DNA from: Marinomonas sp. SBI8L
GTDB taxonomy: Bacteria; Pseudomonadota; Gammaproteobacteria; Pseudomonadales; Marinomonadaceae
Length of the DNA: 64,000 nt
NCBI RefSeq assembly: GCF_001624705.1
Contig: NZ_JSEO01000018.1
Coordinates: forward strand, 1 to 64,000
Reading direction: 5' to 3'
In this document: one piece after another, positions 34,348 to 43,995 of the stretch
Position numbering within the stretch: position 1 is the stretch's first letter
Layout of the letters: each line of letters begins with the position of its first letter
Made by a program: the position numbers and the translations under genes
Notes under the pieces: generated by a model
Database searches by the model: none
The model's input: only the letters and a program-made list of their open reading frames with translations
What the model was told of the DNA's origin: nothing

Positions 34348-35253
34348 ATTAATCGTTTACCCCCTTTAAATACGCTACGTTGCTTTGAAGCGGCTGCCCG
34401 TCACGGTAGTTTTATTAAGGCTTCCCATGAACTTTCTGTTACGCCTTCTGCTGTGAGTCATCAAATCAAAGCGCTTGAAGAGTTTTTAGGTATAGAGTTA
34501 TTTTTAAGGACAAAACGAAAAGTACTCTTGACTGAAGCAGGAGCTGATTACCTAGAGCCGATAGCGTCAATATTTCGGCAGCTTGATGAAGCCACGACTG
34601 ACTTGATTAATAAGCAGTCTTTAGGTGGTGTTTTACGTTTAAGTGTTGCTCCAGCCTTCCTCTCTCGTTGGCTAATGCCAAGAATGGAGAGCTTTCAAGA
34701 TCAATATCCTGATGTACAACTTGAATTAAACGCTTCTTCCGGCCTTGTTGATTTCTCGGCGGGTGATATTGATATGGCTATCTATTTTGGTGATGGTGAT
34801 TGGCCTGATGTTGAAAAGCAATTTTTAAGAAACTCTGCCTTAGCACCTGTTTGTAACCCTAATCTAATCAAACCTCATCAACCAATCCGTACGCCAGATG
34901 ATATGCGCTTCTATCCATTGCTGCATGTGGCCAAACGCAAAGAAGAATGGCACAGCTGGCTTAAACAGAACGGCCTACAACCAAAGTTATTCCGACGTGG
35001 TGTAATGTTCTCGAATGGTTCCTTAACGGCAGCAGCGGCGGCTCAGGGGTTAGGTATAGCCTTAGCTGATCCAAGTTTGGTTGCTCCAGAGATTCATGAG
35101 GGCACTTTGCAGGTATTGTTTGATCAACACCTTAAAACACAAAGTGCTTTTTATATCGTCAATCAGAAAGATCGTAAAATGACCCAACCTATGGAGGCTT
35201 TTAGGTCTTGGGTCATTGAACAAATGACGGACGAAAGTGACAATGAGTTTTAG
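34348..35253 (+). CDS. LysR-family regulator, GcvA-like, with no standard start codon
   Basis: The reading frame gives a complete LysR regulator of 301 residues: INRLPPLNTLRCFEAAARHG, then SHELSVTPSAVSHQIK as the winged helix, and an effector-binding domain to residue 301. The family normally begins a few residues before LPPLN. Here the frame is closed by TGA at 34342-34344 and the only candidate near the right place is ATT 34348, with GGAG upstream. An ATG at 34334 is in another frame and runs into a stop. The first ordinary start inside the frame (GTG 34453) would remove half the DNA-binding helix. The gene uses ATT, or has lost one base. Confidence 0.75.
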   Translation: MNRLPPLNTLRCFEAAARHGSFIKASHELSVTPSAVSHQIKALEEFLGIELFLRTKRKVLLTEAGADYLEPIASIFRQLDEATTDLINKQSLGGVLRLSVAPAFLSRWLMPRMESFQDQYPDVQLELNASSGLVDFSAGDIDMAIYFGDGDWPDVEKQFLRNSALAPVCNPNLIKPHQPIRTPDDMRFYPLLHVAKRKEEWHSWLKQNGLQPKLFRRGVMFSNGSLTAAAAAQGLGIALADPSLVAPEIHEGTLQVLFDQHLKTQSAFYIVNQKDRKMTQPMEAFRSWVIEQMTDESDNEF

Positions 35254-35385
35254 ACTTGAAAATTGTCAGAACTGTAGAATATCTTATTGATTTTGATGAT
35301 GAATTTGGTTTAAAAAACCATGACCTTAAAGTCTAAAAACCGTATTCTTGATGACAGAAAATTTATCAATTCATGGGAGAAAAAA

Positions 35386-35673
35386 ATGTCTGAGCTTTCA
35401 GTAAATAGCTATTTTGACAATCAGGTAAAATCCATTGCACTAGAGAATGCAGAAGGTGTGTCTACAGTCGGTGTTATGGCTGTTGGTGAATATGAGTTTG
35501 GCACGTCACAAAGAGAATACATGACAGTTGTATCTGGTCTGTTAACCGTTAAATTGCCTGGTTCTGAAGATTGGGTTGAAATTAAAAAAGGTGAAACCTT
35601 CATTGTGGAAGCAAACCAAAGTTTTGGTGTTAAAGTGAGCGAACAAACTGCTTACCACTGTCGCTATGAATAA
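35386..35673 (+). CDS. ppnP: Pyrimidine/purine nucleoside phosphorylase
   Basis: A 95-residue single-domain cupin of the PpnP (DUF1255, formerly YaiE) family. It phosphorolyses several nucleosides to free base and ribose-1-phosphate. GVMAVGEYEFGTSQREYMTV and KKGETFIVEANQSFGVKV are family blocks. ATG 35386 has GGGAG just upstream, whereas the longer reading from 35320 adds 22 unrelated residues. Its products (uracil, xanthine, guanine and others) are substrates for the purine and pyrimidine catabolic operons elsewhere in the window, although it is not linked to either. Confidence 0.9.
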   Translation: MSELSVNSYFDNQVKSIALENAEGVSTVGVMAVGEYEFGTSQREYMTVVSGLLTVKLPGSEDWVEIKKGETFIVEANQSFGVKVSEQTAYHCRYE

Positions 35674-35698
35674 GCATTTATTTGCTTAGATTAGAAAT

Positions 35699-35726
35699 AA
35701 AAAATGCGCCTTAGGGCGCATTTTTT
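35699..35726. terminator. Bidirectional terminator between ppnP and mltD
   Basis: AAAAAATGCGCC and GGCGCATTTTTT pair perfectly around TTAG between convergent genes. Confidence 0.93.
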
Positions 35727-35770
35727 ATTGGGTTGTAGCGGCTAGCTATTAAGTTAGCTTGACTAATGAA

Positions 35771-37507
35771 TTAGCCAGCGACCACATTGATTAATAAGGT
35801 TAATCTGTCCCCAGGTTGAACATATTTCTGCCCAGTTACCTTTGGATTCCATTTCTTAATATCAGCCAGTTTTACTCTAAACTTACCAGCCACTTTAGCG
35901 AGTGAGTCACCAGGTCTAATGGTGTAGATAATTTTCTTAGTTACACTACGACCAGTGCTGTTGACACGCTTTTCACCTTTTAACCAAACAACCAGTTTTT
36001 GGCCTGCAAATAACGGGTCTTTTAAGCCCATGTTATTCCAGCGTGCAAGTTGCTTAGAAGTGGTTTTATACTTTTGCGAAATTTTCCAAAAACTGTCACC
36101 CGATTTAACTACATAGTTAATTTTTATGCGGTTTTGACTTGGTGAGCGATTTTGCTTCGCTAGCAATCTTTGGTGAGAGCTTAATGTGTAGCTTTCAATC
36201 TTGCTACCTGCAACAGGTATCATTAACTGCTGGCCAACACGAATAAGGGTAGAAGACATCTTATTCACGTCTTGTAGCACGTTTACCGTTGTATTGTGCT
36301 GTTTAGCAATTAAAGCCAAGTTATCGCCAGACTCAACAGTATAACGAACCCAAGTAACGCGTTCATCAGCAGGGATAGAAACCAGCTTGCTTCGGAATGT
36401 CTTAGCCTTATCTACTGGGATCAATAATCTGTGAGGGCCGGTTGGAGAGGTTGCCCATTGGTTGAAACCAGGGTTTAGAAGGTAAACTTCATCAATACTG
36501 ATGCCAGCCATATTCGCCGCTTGTGCCAAGTCGATTTGGCCACCAATATTGACTATTTCAAAATATGGTTCATTTGGCATGTCTTTTAGCTGGTAATTAT
36601 ATTTTTCAGGATTTTTGAAAAGTTTACCAAGAGCAAGTAATTTAGGTACGTAAGCTCGGGTTTCTTTTGGTAGCTTAAGTGACCAGAAGTCAGTTGGCTT
36701 ACCCGCTTTTTTATTACGACGAATCGCACGAGAAACTGTACCTTCACCTGAGTTATAAGCGGCAAGAGCGTGTAGCCAGTCACCTTTAAACATCTTGTTC
36801 AAGCGAGTAAGGTAAGCAATAGCAGCACGGGTAGAGCCGACAATGTCACGACGACCGTCATACCACCAATCTTGAGCTAAACCATAACTACGACCAGTTG
36901 ATGGAATAAACTGCCAAGGGCCTGATGCGCGACCATGGCTGTAACCAAATGGATCAAATCCACTTTCCACAATAGGTAGTAACGCAATCTCTAGAGGAAG
37001 GTTCGCTTTTTCTAGCTCTTCAACAATAAAGTATAGGTAGCGAGAACCACGACGTGAAACACGGTCAAGGTAACTTGGGTGTGAAACAAACCACTTTAGT
37101 TGGCTAGAAATTCTAGGTTTGTTCAGCTCTAGGTCAAGCGCAAAACCAGATTGCATACGTTGCCATAAATCTATCGGTGGAAGTGGTTCAGGAATGACTT
37201 CTTCTACAATCGCTTCGGCTTCTGCTTCAGTTTTTTCAGTATCAAGATTGGCCAATTCCTCAGGAAGTGGGATATCGTCAATAACTGCTGGCGACATGGC
37301 AACATCGCGAGTATCTAGAGGGAAAACCAGTTCATCTTCTGTTTGATTGTTTTCATCAGAGTCAATTACATTCGCGTCTAGATTAGACGTGGCTGTATTT
37401 TCCGCATCGATCGCTTGGGTTCCTGCTTGATCTTGCTCACTGGTTAACGATTGGCAACCGGTTAACGCAAGGCAAAATGTTGCTGCAATAAAAGTTTGTT
37501 TAGTCAT
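35771..37507 (-). CDS. mltD: Membrane-bound lytic murein transglycosylase D
   Basis: A 578-residue lipoprotein that cleaves peptidoglycan glycan strands. The signal peptide ends in the lipobox LTGC (Cys18). An acidic linker of about 100 residues follows, then the SLT catalytic domain with the glutamate in LLPIVESGFDP and SGPWQFIPSTGR. Three LysM repeats occupy the C-terminal third (starts near YTVESGDNLALIAKQ, YVVKSGDSFWKISQK and YTIRPGDSLAKVAGK). It lies next to gloB as in E. coli. Three LysM units indicate tight murein binding. Confidence 0.94.
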   Translation of the reverse strand: MTKQTFIAATFCLALTGCQSLTSEQDQAGTQAIDAENTATSNLDANVIDSDENNQTEDELVFPLDTRDVAMSPAVIDDIPLPEELANLDTEKTEAEAEAIVEEVIPEPLPPIDLWQRMQSGFALDLELNKPRISSQLKWFVSHPSYLDRVSRRGSRYLYFIVEELEKANLPLEIALLPIVESGFDPFGYSHGRASGPWQFIPSTGRSYGLAQDWWYDGRRDIVGSTRAAIAYLTRLNKMFKGDWLHALAAYNSGEGTVSRAIRRNKKAGKPTDFWSLKLPKETRAYVPKLLALGKLFKNPEKYNYQLKDMPNEPYFEIVNIGGQIDLAQAANMAGISIDEVYLLNPGFNQWATSPTGPHRLLIPVDKAKTFRSKLVSIPADERVTWVRYTVESGDNLALIAKQHNTTVNVLQDVNKMSSTLIRVGQQLMIPVAGSKIESYTLSSHQRLLAKQNRSPSQNRIKINYVVKSGDSFWKISQKYKTTSKQLARWNNMGLKDPLFAGQKLVVWLKGEKRVNSTGRSVTKKIIYTIRPGDSLAKVAGKFRVKLADIKKWNPKVTGQKYVQPGDRLTLLINVVAG

Positions 37508-37566
37508 CTAGTCATTTTTAGTTGGCAAATTTCGACACATTTTATAGTGCAAACCACTCAGGTCAA

Positions 37567-38352
37567 CTAAAAGCTGTCTTTTGCTTTACGTATTTGTGTA
37601 AACCTTGCATCTTTTGTCTTGCCTACTTCTTGATCTAATTGCTTAGCTGCATTGTTCGAAACTTGATCAATGTGAGCTCGAAGAAAGGGATTAACCTCTT
37701 GTTCTATAGAAATTTTTGAAGGGAGAGTAGGTAAGTTTTGAGCTCGTAAATCTTGGCATTCTTGCTCATATCTAATTAAATTTTCGTTATTTTCGTCGAG
37801 AGAAAGGGCGAAAGAATAATTTGCTAAAGTATATTCATGAGTGCAATAAATTAAGGTGTCTTGAGGTAATTGAGCCAACTTTTCCAGAGAATGTTGCATC
37901 TGCTTTGGGCTACCTTCAAATAATCGACCACAACCGCCACGAAATAATGTGTCTCCACTAAAGAGAATCTTGTCCTCTTCTTGGCTTGAGCTGAAATAGC
38001 ATAAATGATCGAGTGTATGTCCAGGAGTCGCTATGACTTCAAATTCACGACCCAGTACTGAAATAGTATCACCATCGACTAAAGCTTGATCAATAAGCTT
38101 TACCAAGTGCGCAGGGCCCGCGACATGGCAATTAAACAGCTTTTTAAGCTTTGCAACGCCACCAGTATGGTCAGGATGATGGTGAGTAATTAAAATGCCT
38201 GCCAAGGTCAATTTATGTGCTTCAAGATAAGCGAGCACAGGTTTGGCATCACCCGGGTCCACAACCCAAGCTTGTGAGCTATCATTGTCGGTCAAAATCC
38301 AGATATAATTGTCGTTAAAGGCTGGAATGGGATGAATCAAAATAAATCTCAC
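37567..38352 (-). CDS. gloB: Hydroxyacylglutathione hydrolase (glyoxalase II)
   Basis: A 261-residue metallo-beta-lactamase-fold enzyme that hydrolyses S-lactoylglutathione in methylglyoxal detoxification. The metal site THHHPDHTGG is present, as are TPGHTLDH, FSGDTLFRGGCGRLFEG and YCTHEYTLANY. The C-terminal glutathione-binding domain is complete. The start is uncertain: GTG 38352 gives MRFILIHPIPAFNDNY; a TTG at 38340 is the alternative. It is divergent from the methyltransferase-rnhA-dnaQ set, the same order as in E. coli. Confidence 0.93.
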   Translation of the reverse strand: MRFILIHPIPAFNDNYIWILTDNDSSQAWVVDPGDAKPVLAYLEAHKLTLAGILITHHHPDHTGGVAKLKKLFNCHVAGPAHLVKLIDQALVDGDTISVLGREFEVIATPGHTLDHLCYFSSSQEEDKILFSGDTLFRGGCGRLFEGSPKQMQHSLEKLAQLPQDTLIYCTHEYTLANYSFALSLDENNENLIRYEQECQDLRAQNLPTLPSKISIEQEVNPFLRAHIDQVSNNAAKQLDQEVGKTKDARFTQIRKAKDSF

Positions 38353-38438
38353 TTTTCAGGTGTCAAATGGGGAGAAAATTACTCGTTTAAGTTATCCTAT
38401 CAAACTGAGTAATGATACAGGTCAGCAGAGTAAATTGT

Positions 38439-39179
38439 ATGGCGGACAAGCAAGTTAGGCAATTTTTCCAGCAATGGTACCAGTCTGAGCTCGGCCAAAA
38501 TGTATTAAAGCAAGAAACAGAATTGTTAGATCGCCTGCTAAAAGAAACAGTGGGTTATTATCTTTTGACGCAAAGTCCGCTTAAACAGTTGGATATCTCC
38601 CATTCACTTCTTCGTACCAAGCTGATGATAGCTCCCTGTCTTGAATTGGGTGCGCCAGATAACTTGATCGTAGCTAACTCTCACGAATTGCCAGTCGAAT
38701 CTGATGGTATTGATGTTCATATCTTGCATCATACGCTAGAGCTGTCTGAAGACCCTCATGGAGATCTGCGTGAAGCGGCTAGAAGCCTATTGCCAAGCGG
38801 TAAACTCATTATTGTGGGTTTTAATCCTTGGAGCTTTTGGCGAGCAAAACAGCTTTTTTCAAGCCGAAGTTATGCTCCTTGGTGTGCCAAATTTATTGCT
38901 ATGAAGCGTTTGGAAGATTGGTTGAAAGTAGCAGGTTTAACATTAGAGAGTACAGATTACCTGTGTTATACGCCTCCTTTTAAATCAGCGGCATGGCAAG
39001 CCCGTTGGCAGCCTTTAGATTCTTTAATGTCTATGTCAAAGCTAGCGCTTGGCGGTGTTTATGTTATTACCGCCACAAAACAAACCCATAGACTTATTCC
39101 ACATAAACCACGTTGGCGAAGAGCTTCTGTTCGAGTAACTCCGTTAAGAAAGCCAACGGTGAAAGAGATTAAACAGTGA
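38439..39179 (+). CDS. SAM-dependent methyltransferase, YafS-position
   Basis: A 246-residue class I methyltransferase-like protein. The nucleotide-binding region [12 protein letters not shown] is weakened compared with the usual GxGxG loop, but the later [22 protein letters not shown]-type segment (near residue 95) and [16 protein letters not shown] match the methyltransferase-11 pattern. E. coli YafS occupies the same place between gloB and rnhA. The start was set at ATG 38439; ATG 38412 is possible. Its last two bases overlap the rnhA start. The substrate is unknown. Confidence 0.83.
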   Translation: MADKQVRQFFQQWYQSELGQNVLKQETELLDRLLKETVGYYLLTQSPLKQLDISHSLLRTKLMIAPCLELGAPDNLIVANSHELPVESDGIDVHILHHTLELSEDPHGDLREAARSLLPSGKLIIVGFNPWSFWRAKQLFSSRSYAPWCAKFIAMKRLEDWLKVAGLTLESTDYLCYTPPFKSAAWQARWQPLDSLMSMSKLALGGVYVITATKQTHRLIPHKPRWRRASVRVTPLRKPTVKEIKQ

Positions 39180-39613
39180 AACACGTAGTAATTTATACAG
39201 ATGGTGCTTGTAAAGGAAACCCAGGACCTGGTGGTTGGGGGGCTTGGATTACCTTTGGTGAACATGAAAAGCGCCTATGTGGTGGTGAGAATGATACAAC
39301 TAATAACCGCATGGAATTAAGTGGAGCAATAGAAGGCCTCAAAGCGCTGACTGAAGCCTGTAAGGTGACTTTATATACTGACTCCTCTTATGTACAAAAG
39401 GGGATTACACAATGGTTAGCAGGCTGGAAAAAGAAAGGTTGGAAAACAGCATCCAAGCAACCTGTGAAGAATAAAGACTTATGGCAAGCTCTGGATGATG
39501 AATGTCAAAGGCATGATATAGAGTGGAAATGGGTGAAAGGGCATGCTGGTATCAAGGGAAATGAAATTGCTGATGAACTTGCTAACCTAGGCATAGAGAA
39601 GATAAGAGATTAA
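39176..39613 (+). CDS. rnhA: Ribonuclease HI
   Basis: A 145-residue endonuclease that degrades the RNA of RNA-DNA hybrids. The four acidic catalytic residues are visible in [35 protein letters not shown] and GNEIADELA, with the active-site His in KGHAGIKGN. It starts at GTG 39176, overlapping the previous stop codon (GTGA arrangement), so it is translationally coupled to the methyltransferase. dnaQ follows after two bases. Confidence 0.96.
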   Translation: MKHVVIYTDGACKGNPGPGGWGAWITFGEHEKRLCGGENDTTNNRMELSGAIEGLKALTEACKVTLYTDSSYVQKGITQWLAGWKKKGWKTASKQPVKNKDLWQALDDECQRHDIEWKWVKGHAGIKGNEIADELANLGIEKIRD

Positions 39614-39615
39614 TT

Positions 39616-40323
39616 ATGAGACAGATAATTCTAGATACGGAAACAACGGGTATTGACCCAAAGCAGGGCCATAGAATTATTGAAATTGGTTGTGTAGAAA
39701 TGGTGGACAGGAAGCTCACTCAGAATCACTTCCATGTATATATCAATCCAGATCGTCAAGTCGAAGAAGAGGCTTTTCAAGTTCACGGAATTGGTGATGA
39801 ATTCCTCGCCGATAAACCGAGATTCCATGAAATAGCACAAGACTTTTTAAATTATATTCAAGGGGCTGAGCTTGTTATTCATAACGCGCCCTTCGACGTA
39901 GGCTTTATCGATCATGAGTTTGCAAAGCTAGGCAACTTCCCTAAGGTTGCAGACATTTGTTCTGTTTTTGATACTTTAGCTTTTGCTCGAAATAAGCATC
40001 CGGGGGCTAAGAATAACCTTGATGCTTTATGTCGACGTTATGGTATTGATAACTCCCACCGTGAACTCCACGGAGCCTTATTAGACTCTGAAATCTTGGC
40101 TGATGTTTACCTATTAATGACAGGTGGGCAAACCAGCTTAGGTTTAGGTGATGACGACGATGACATGATGGGAGGAGCTGCCTTAACGATTAAACGATTA
40201 AGCCCAGATAGACCTATGTTAAAAGTGCTTAAAGCAAATGATGCTGAATTAGAGCTTCATAATGAAAGGCTTGATCTAATCGAGAAAAAGGCGGGTAAAG
40301 TACTCTGGCGTGACCTTAATTAG
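39616..40323 (+). CDS. dnaQ: DNA polymerase III epsilon subunit (proofreading exonuclease)
   Basis: A 235-residue 3'-5' exonuclease of the replicative polymerase. Exo I is ILDTETTGID, Exo II is HNAPFDVGFIDHE and Exo III is HRELHGALLDSEILA. The C-terminal tail (about residues 185-235) should bind the alpha subunit. The rnhA-dnaQ order is kept as in enterobacteria, but here the two genes are co-oriented, with two bases between them, rather than divergent. Confidence 0.96.
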   Translation: MRQIILDTETTGIDPKQGHRIIEIGCVEMVDRKLTQNHFHVYINPDRQVEEEAFQVHGIGDEFLADKPRFHEIAQDFLNYIQGAELVIHNAPFDVGFIDHEFAKLGNFPKVADICSVFDTLAFARNKHPGAKNNLDALCRRYGIDNSHRELHGALLDSEILADVYLLMTGGQTSLGLGDDDDDMMGGAALTIKRLSPDRPMLKVLKANDAELELHNERLDLIEKKAGKVLWRDLN

Positions 40324-40369
40324 GTTTTTATAAGGTCACATGGCTTAGTTGTTTTAGTGAATAATGTGA

Positions 40370-41659
40370 TTACTCGGTAATCGCATCTAACACACAAATT
40401 TGATTACGACCATTTTGTTTTGCTTGATAAAGCGCTTTATCTGCGGCTTCAAATAATTGTTTACAGTCAGATTGAGAAACCTTATCTGCTTCAATATGCG
40501 CCACACCAAAGGTCGCTGTGATTGAAAAGTTTGATTGCTCATTTAATGTGAAACGGTTTTGAGATAACTTTGTTTTAACTTGTTCTAGCAAAAACTCACA
40601 TTCTTGTTGGCTTTTATTGTTAAAGCAGATCACAAATTCATCACCGCCAAAGCGGCCGATAATATCTTTCTCTCCTAATGTGTCCATTAAAATCTGAGCG
40701 AAGCCAGTTAACGCTTTATCCCCCGCCTGATGACCCAGCGAATCATTAATGCCTTTAAAATGGTCTAGATCACACATACATAAATTGAAAGCAAGCTTAT
40801 CTTGTTTGTGTTGTAGCAATGCTTGATCAAAAAGATCAAAAAAGTAGCGTCGGTTAATCAATTTAGTTAACGGGTCATAATGGGCGAAGTAGTTAATTTC
40901 TTGTGTGGCGGCATCTCGGCTAGCCATAATTTTAACTATCATATAGAGCAGTAATGTACCTAATAAGAAGGAAGAAATATTAAGTGTCACCGTACTTCTG
41001 ATGACTTGGTTTTCATGTTCTTCAACTTCTTCAGCTGCTTCTTGAGTAAATCTTTGTAGGTCGTCTCTTAAGTCGATTAGCTCTCGTCTTAGTTCCACTT
41101 CTTCATTATTAAGTAAGGTAATTAAGGCAGGGTGATACTCTCCTTGGCTGGATTTAAGCGCCTCCATCATATCGATTACTTGGTAATGGTATTGTGTATG
41201 TTCCAAGCTGATTTTATTGAGTGTCGTGATAACACGTGACATTTGATCACGCATTATTTGGCGGCTGTCAGTTAACATAGGCTGAATAAAGGCAATCAGT
41301 TCATCAATGGTTTGTTCGAACTTTTCACCGCTCCTGATAAAACTCCCTTCAAGAGTGTCTAATACGATTAATCTGTGATCTTGGCTTAGCTGATGTAGCT
41401 TTTCGATCAATAAGGTTTGCTCAAATTGACGATCAATCAGAGGTAGTAGCTGAGAAATAAGAGGTAAATCACGGTTAGCAACATCGTAAAACTCATCTTT
41501 AATCTGCTGCATTTTGAAGAATGAAAAAAGACCATTTACAACAATGAGTAGGGCAATGAGAAAACTCAAAAGAAAAATGAGCTTGTTACTTTTACGATAG
41601 TTGATCATGTCTTTTAAAAGGTGCTTATTTTGGCTGCTAGTTATGGGAAAGTGAGCCAT
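40370..41659 (-). CDS. Membrane diguanylate cyclase
   Basis: A 429-residue protein with membrane helices at about residues 27-48 and 225-245 enclosing a periplasmic, helix-rich domain of about 170 residues resembling four-helix-bundle sensor domains. The cytoplasmic C-terminal GGDEF domain has the intact active site GRFGGDEFVIC, preceded by CDLDHFKGINDSLGHQAGD. No EAL domain is present, so it should synthesise c-di-GMP. An I-site (RxxD) is not obvious. It is convergent with dnaQ. Confidence 0.92.
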   Translation of the reverse strand: MAHFPITSSQNKHLLKDMINYRKSNKLIFLLSFLIALLIVVNGLFSFFKMQQIKDEFYDVANRDLPLISQLLPLIDRQFEQTLLIEKLHQLSQDHRLIVLDTLEGSFIRSGEKFEQTIDELIAFIQPMLTDSRQIMRDQMSRVITTLNKISLEHTQYHYQVIDMMEALKSSQGEYHPALITLLNNEEVELRRELIDLRDDLQRFTQEAAEEVEEHENQVIRSTVTLNISSFLLGTLLLYMIVKIMASRDAATQEINYFAHYDPLTKLINRRYFFDLFDQALLQHKQDKLAFNLCMCDLDHFKGINDSLGHQAGDKALTGFAQILMDTLGEKDIIGRFGGDEFVICFNNKSQQECEFLLEQVKTKLSQNRFTLNEQSNFSITATFGVAHIEADKVSQSDCKQLFEAADKALYQAKQNGRNQICVLDAITE

Positions 41660-41845
41660 AAAAATGCTACTAGCTCGTATTTAAATAAAGCGCTGTCAGT
41701 TATGCTTTATAAACAATATTTTTCAGCCCAAGTTTAAACTAAAATATTTAAAATGATATGGCATTCATAAAAAAGCAAAACTTCTCCATAAAGCGTGGAT
41801 AGAGAAAGAGAGGAAAAAGCGGGTTAAGGGGATGATGGAGAAAGA

Positions 41846-41884
41846 AAAAACTCATTCACTAAGGGGAGAAGTGAATGAGTTTTT
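41846..41884 (-). terminator. Terminator after the outer-membrane barrel gene
   Basis: AAAAACTCATTCACT and AGTGAATGAGTTTTT pair perfectly (15 bases) around a nine-base loop, immediately after the stop codon of the leftward operon. Confidence 0.95.
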
Positions 41885-41888
41885 AGCA

Positions 41889-43145
41889 TTAAAAATAGCG
41901 TCTTACTTCAACTTGAATATAGTCATCATTGCGTAATTGATAGCTGCTATCTTGTGTATCTGTATTGGTGAAAACTCTTGCTTGGGTTTCGATAAACCAA
42001 TCGTCATTTAGTCGGCGGCTGCCTTCTAAACTGATAAATTGGCTTTGATTATCAAGGTCGAAACTGATGCTTGAGATAACCTCAGTTCCTTCAATATCAT
42101 TAAGTACCCATCGAGTCCCTAAGGCTAGGTCATTCTGATTAACTGTTGCTTTATCTCCATGCCTATCGTCGAATTGATACTCAACAAAAACACCTAAGTC
42201 TGAGACAGATTCGTTGATGCCAACATAGGTATATTCAAAGCCACCCACAGCGGCAGTATTTCTATCATCGCCTTTATACTTAATAGAAATACCTTCTAAT
42301 TTGAATAACCAATCTTCATGGATCGCTTGAACATCTAAGCCGGTTTGCTGAATCTGGGCATAATAAGGCGCAAGTCCTATGACCTGATTGGAAGAGTTAG
42401 TAATGGTTTGAAATTGGGGATCTCTTGAGGTACCAATAAATTGGCTTAAACCCACATCCCAATCCCCATAGACTTGAGACCATCTTGCAGCAAAATCAAT
42501 ATGTTCATCTTCTCTAGATGACTGATATCTAGCCGCATCTGTATCTACTCTAAGTTCGCTTCTTAATCGACCATCACTACCGGTGAAAGTACGCTCGCGA
42601 AAGCCAAATAGAGCAAAGGCTTCAAAGGTACCCCAGTCTCTTTCCATCAAAACGCTAAGCATAGGCTGGCCAAGTTTATCCTCGCCATCTATGTCCTCTA
42701 CGGCGTCATCTTGGTTGACGATATCCACTAGGTGTAGTGTTTCAGTAACACCCCAGAATACTTTGCGTACACCAGCGTAAACTTCGTAATCTTGATAGCC
42801 GCGCCAAACATAAAGTTCACGAATATCTAGATGGCTTCTTTCACTATCTTGCTCGTCATAACGGCCAAAGGTTGTTGCAACAAACCTTTTGTTTCCATCA
42901 TCCCAGTCACGGTAATACTCAAGATTAAAGGCAGTGGAAAGGCTGCTGTCATCTTGTCCAGAATAAAGGGCATCCTGGGGGAAATAACGAGCTTCCAATG
43001 CACCATAACCTGTCAATTCACTATAGGTATCCTCATACTCATCAGCCATAAGGGCTGATGAGTAGTTTAGAGACAGTAAACTGGCAAGAGTAAGGGCCGC
43101 AGTAGGTAAATTTTTTACTTTTAATAAGGGCTTCAAACTCATCAT
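41889..43145 (-). CDS. Outer-membrane beta-barrel protein of the MMPL operon
   Basis: A 418-residue exported protein. The N-terminal signal peptide ends near SSALMADE. The rest alternates short aromatic strands (for example LEARYFPQD, FNLEYYRDWDD, ELYVWRGYQDYEVYAGVRKV) and ends in VEVRRYF, a C-terminal Phe as required for outer-membrane assembly. The pattern fits a DUF1302- or alginate-export-like barrel of about 16 strands. It is the last gene of an operon with an MMPL exporter and a LolA-like periplasmic protein, so it is probably the outer-membrane end of that system. Confidence 0.8.
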   Translation of the reverse strand: MMSLKPLLKVKNLPTAALTLASLLSLNYSSALMADEYEDTYSELTGYGALEARYFPQDALYSGQDDSSLSTAFNLEYYRDWDDGNKRFVATTFGRYDEQDSERSHLDIRELYVWRGYQDYEVYAGVRKVFWGVTETLHLVDIVNQDDAVEDIDGEDKLGQPMLSVLMERDWGTFEAFALFGFRERTFTGSDGRLRSELRVDTDAARYQSSREDEHIDFAARWSQVYGDWDVGLSQFIGTSRDPQFQTITNSSNQVIGLAPYYAQIQQTGLDVQAIHEDWLFKLEGISIKYKGDDRNTAAVGGFEYTYVGINESVSDLGVFVEYQFDDRHGDKATVNQNDLALGTRWVLNDIEGTEVISSISFDLDNQSQFISLEGSRRLNDDWFIETQARVFTNTDTQDSSYQLRNDDYIQVEVRRYF

Positions 43146-43163
43146 CTTTATCTCTCGTTAAGG

Positions 43164-43985
43164 TTACTTAGCGCGAGCTAAACTGTTTTTTGTGAAATCT
43201 TTTTCACGGAAGCCATTGGAGAATTTCCATCCTTGGTAGTTAAGCTCAGTTGATTTACCTGTTTGGTGGTTAATCATTAGCCAATTATCAGCGCGCCAAA
43301 ACTTATTCTCGTATTGATTGTAACTAGACAAGGTAAGTGTCTTTAATAGGTCTGATTTACGATCATAAAAATCAATCTTAAAAGCACGATATTCTTGTGT
43401 ATCTATCCACACATTTTGTACCGAGTAGCCAGACTTAGGATCAACTGGATCTCTTTCTATGACAAAGTGATCACGGCCATCAAGAGTCTCATTGCGTAGG
43501 TACTTATAGGTGTATTTCTCGACCTCTTGTGAAGAGATGTCTTCGAAAGCAAACTCACTGCCCATGAAAGGGCCAGATTTGTTGCTAGATGAAATACGTT
43601 TTACACGCTTTAGAGCGGGTAGGTAAAGCCATTGGTCATCCGAAGTGGTCTTATGAGTAAAAGATAAAAAGGCTGTGCCTTTCACATCTCTTGGGTTGTC
43701 AAAAATGATGAGGGCTTTATCGCCATCATTATCTTGCTCTAGGGTTTTGCTGCGCATACGGCGAACACTTTCTTCACCGTATTTGTTTCTAAGAACCATG
43801 GTCATCTTGGTTGAGTTATCTGCAAAACCAAGATCACGTTTGTCTGCTTCAATTGCTATGTCTAGCCCTTTTTGTTCAGCAGGAGATAGGTCTGCTGCTA
43901 CAAGGAAAGTGCTACCGAAGAATAAGCTACCTGCAACGGCTAAGGTGCTTAATTTAGTGGTTTGACTATTAAATATCTTTTTCAT
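43164..43985 (-). CDS. LolA-like outer-membrane lipoprotein-sorting domain protein
   Basis: A 273-residue periplasmic protein with a signal peptide (LAVAGSLFFGSTFLVAA). The mature part has the LolA/LppX-type fold annotated as 'outer membrane lipoprotein-sorting protein': SFTHKTTSDDQWLYLPALKR, FMGSEFAFEDIS and GYSVQNVWIDTQEYRAFKID are family blocks. I chose the ATG at 43985, which follows AAGGTG and lies ten bases after the MMPL stop. The proposed role is to carry a hydrophobic molecule from the MMPL protein across the periplasm to the barrel; this is inference from fold and operon. Confidence 0.85.
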   Translation of the reverse strand: MKKIFNSQTTKLSTLAVAGSLFFGSTFLVAADLSPAEQKGLDIAIEADKRDLGFADNSTKMTMVLRNKYGEESVRRMRSKTLEQDNDGDKALIIFDNPRDVKGTAFLSFTHKTTSDDQWLYLPALKRVKRISSSNKSGPFMGSEFAFEDISSQEVEKYTYKYLRNETLDGRDHFVIERDPVDPKSGYSVQNVWIDTQEYRAFKIDFYDRKSDLLKTLTLSSYNQYENKFWRADNWLMINHQTGKSTELNYQGWKFSNGFREKDFTKNSLARAK

Positions 43986-43995
43986 TTTATTCACC

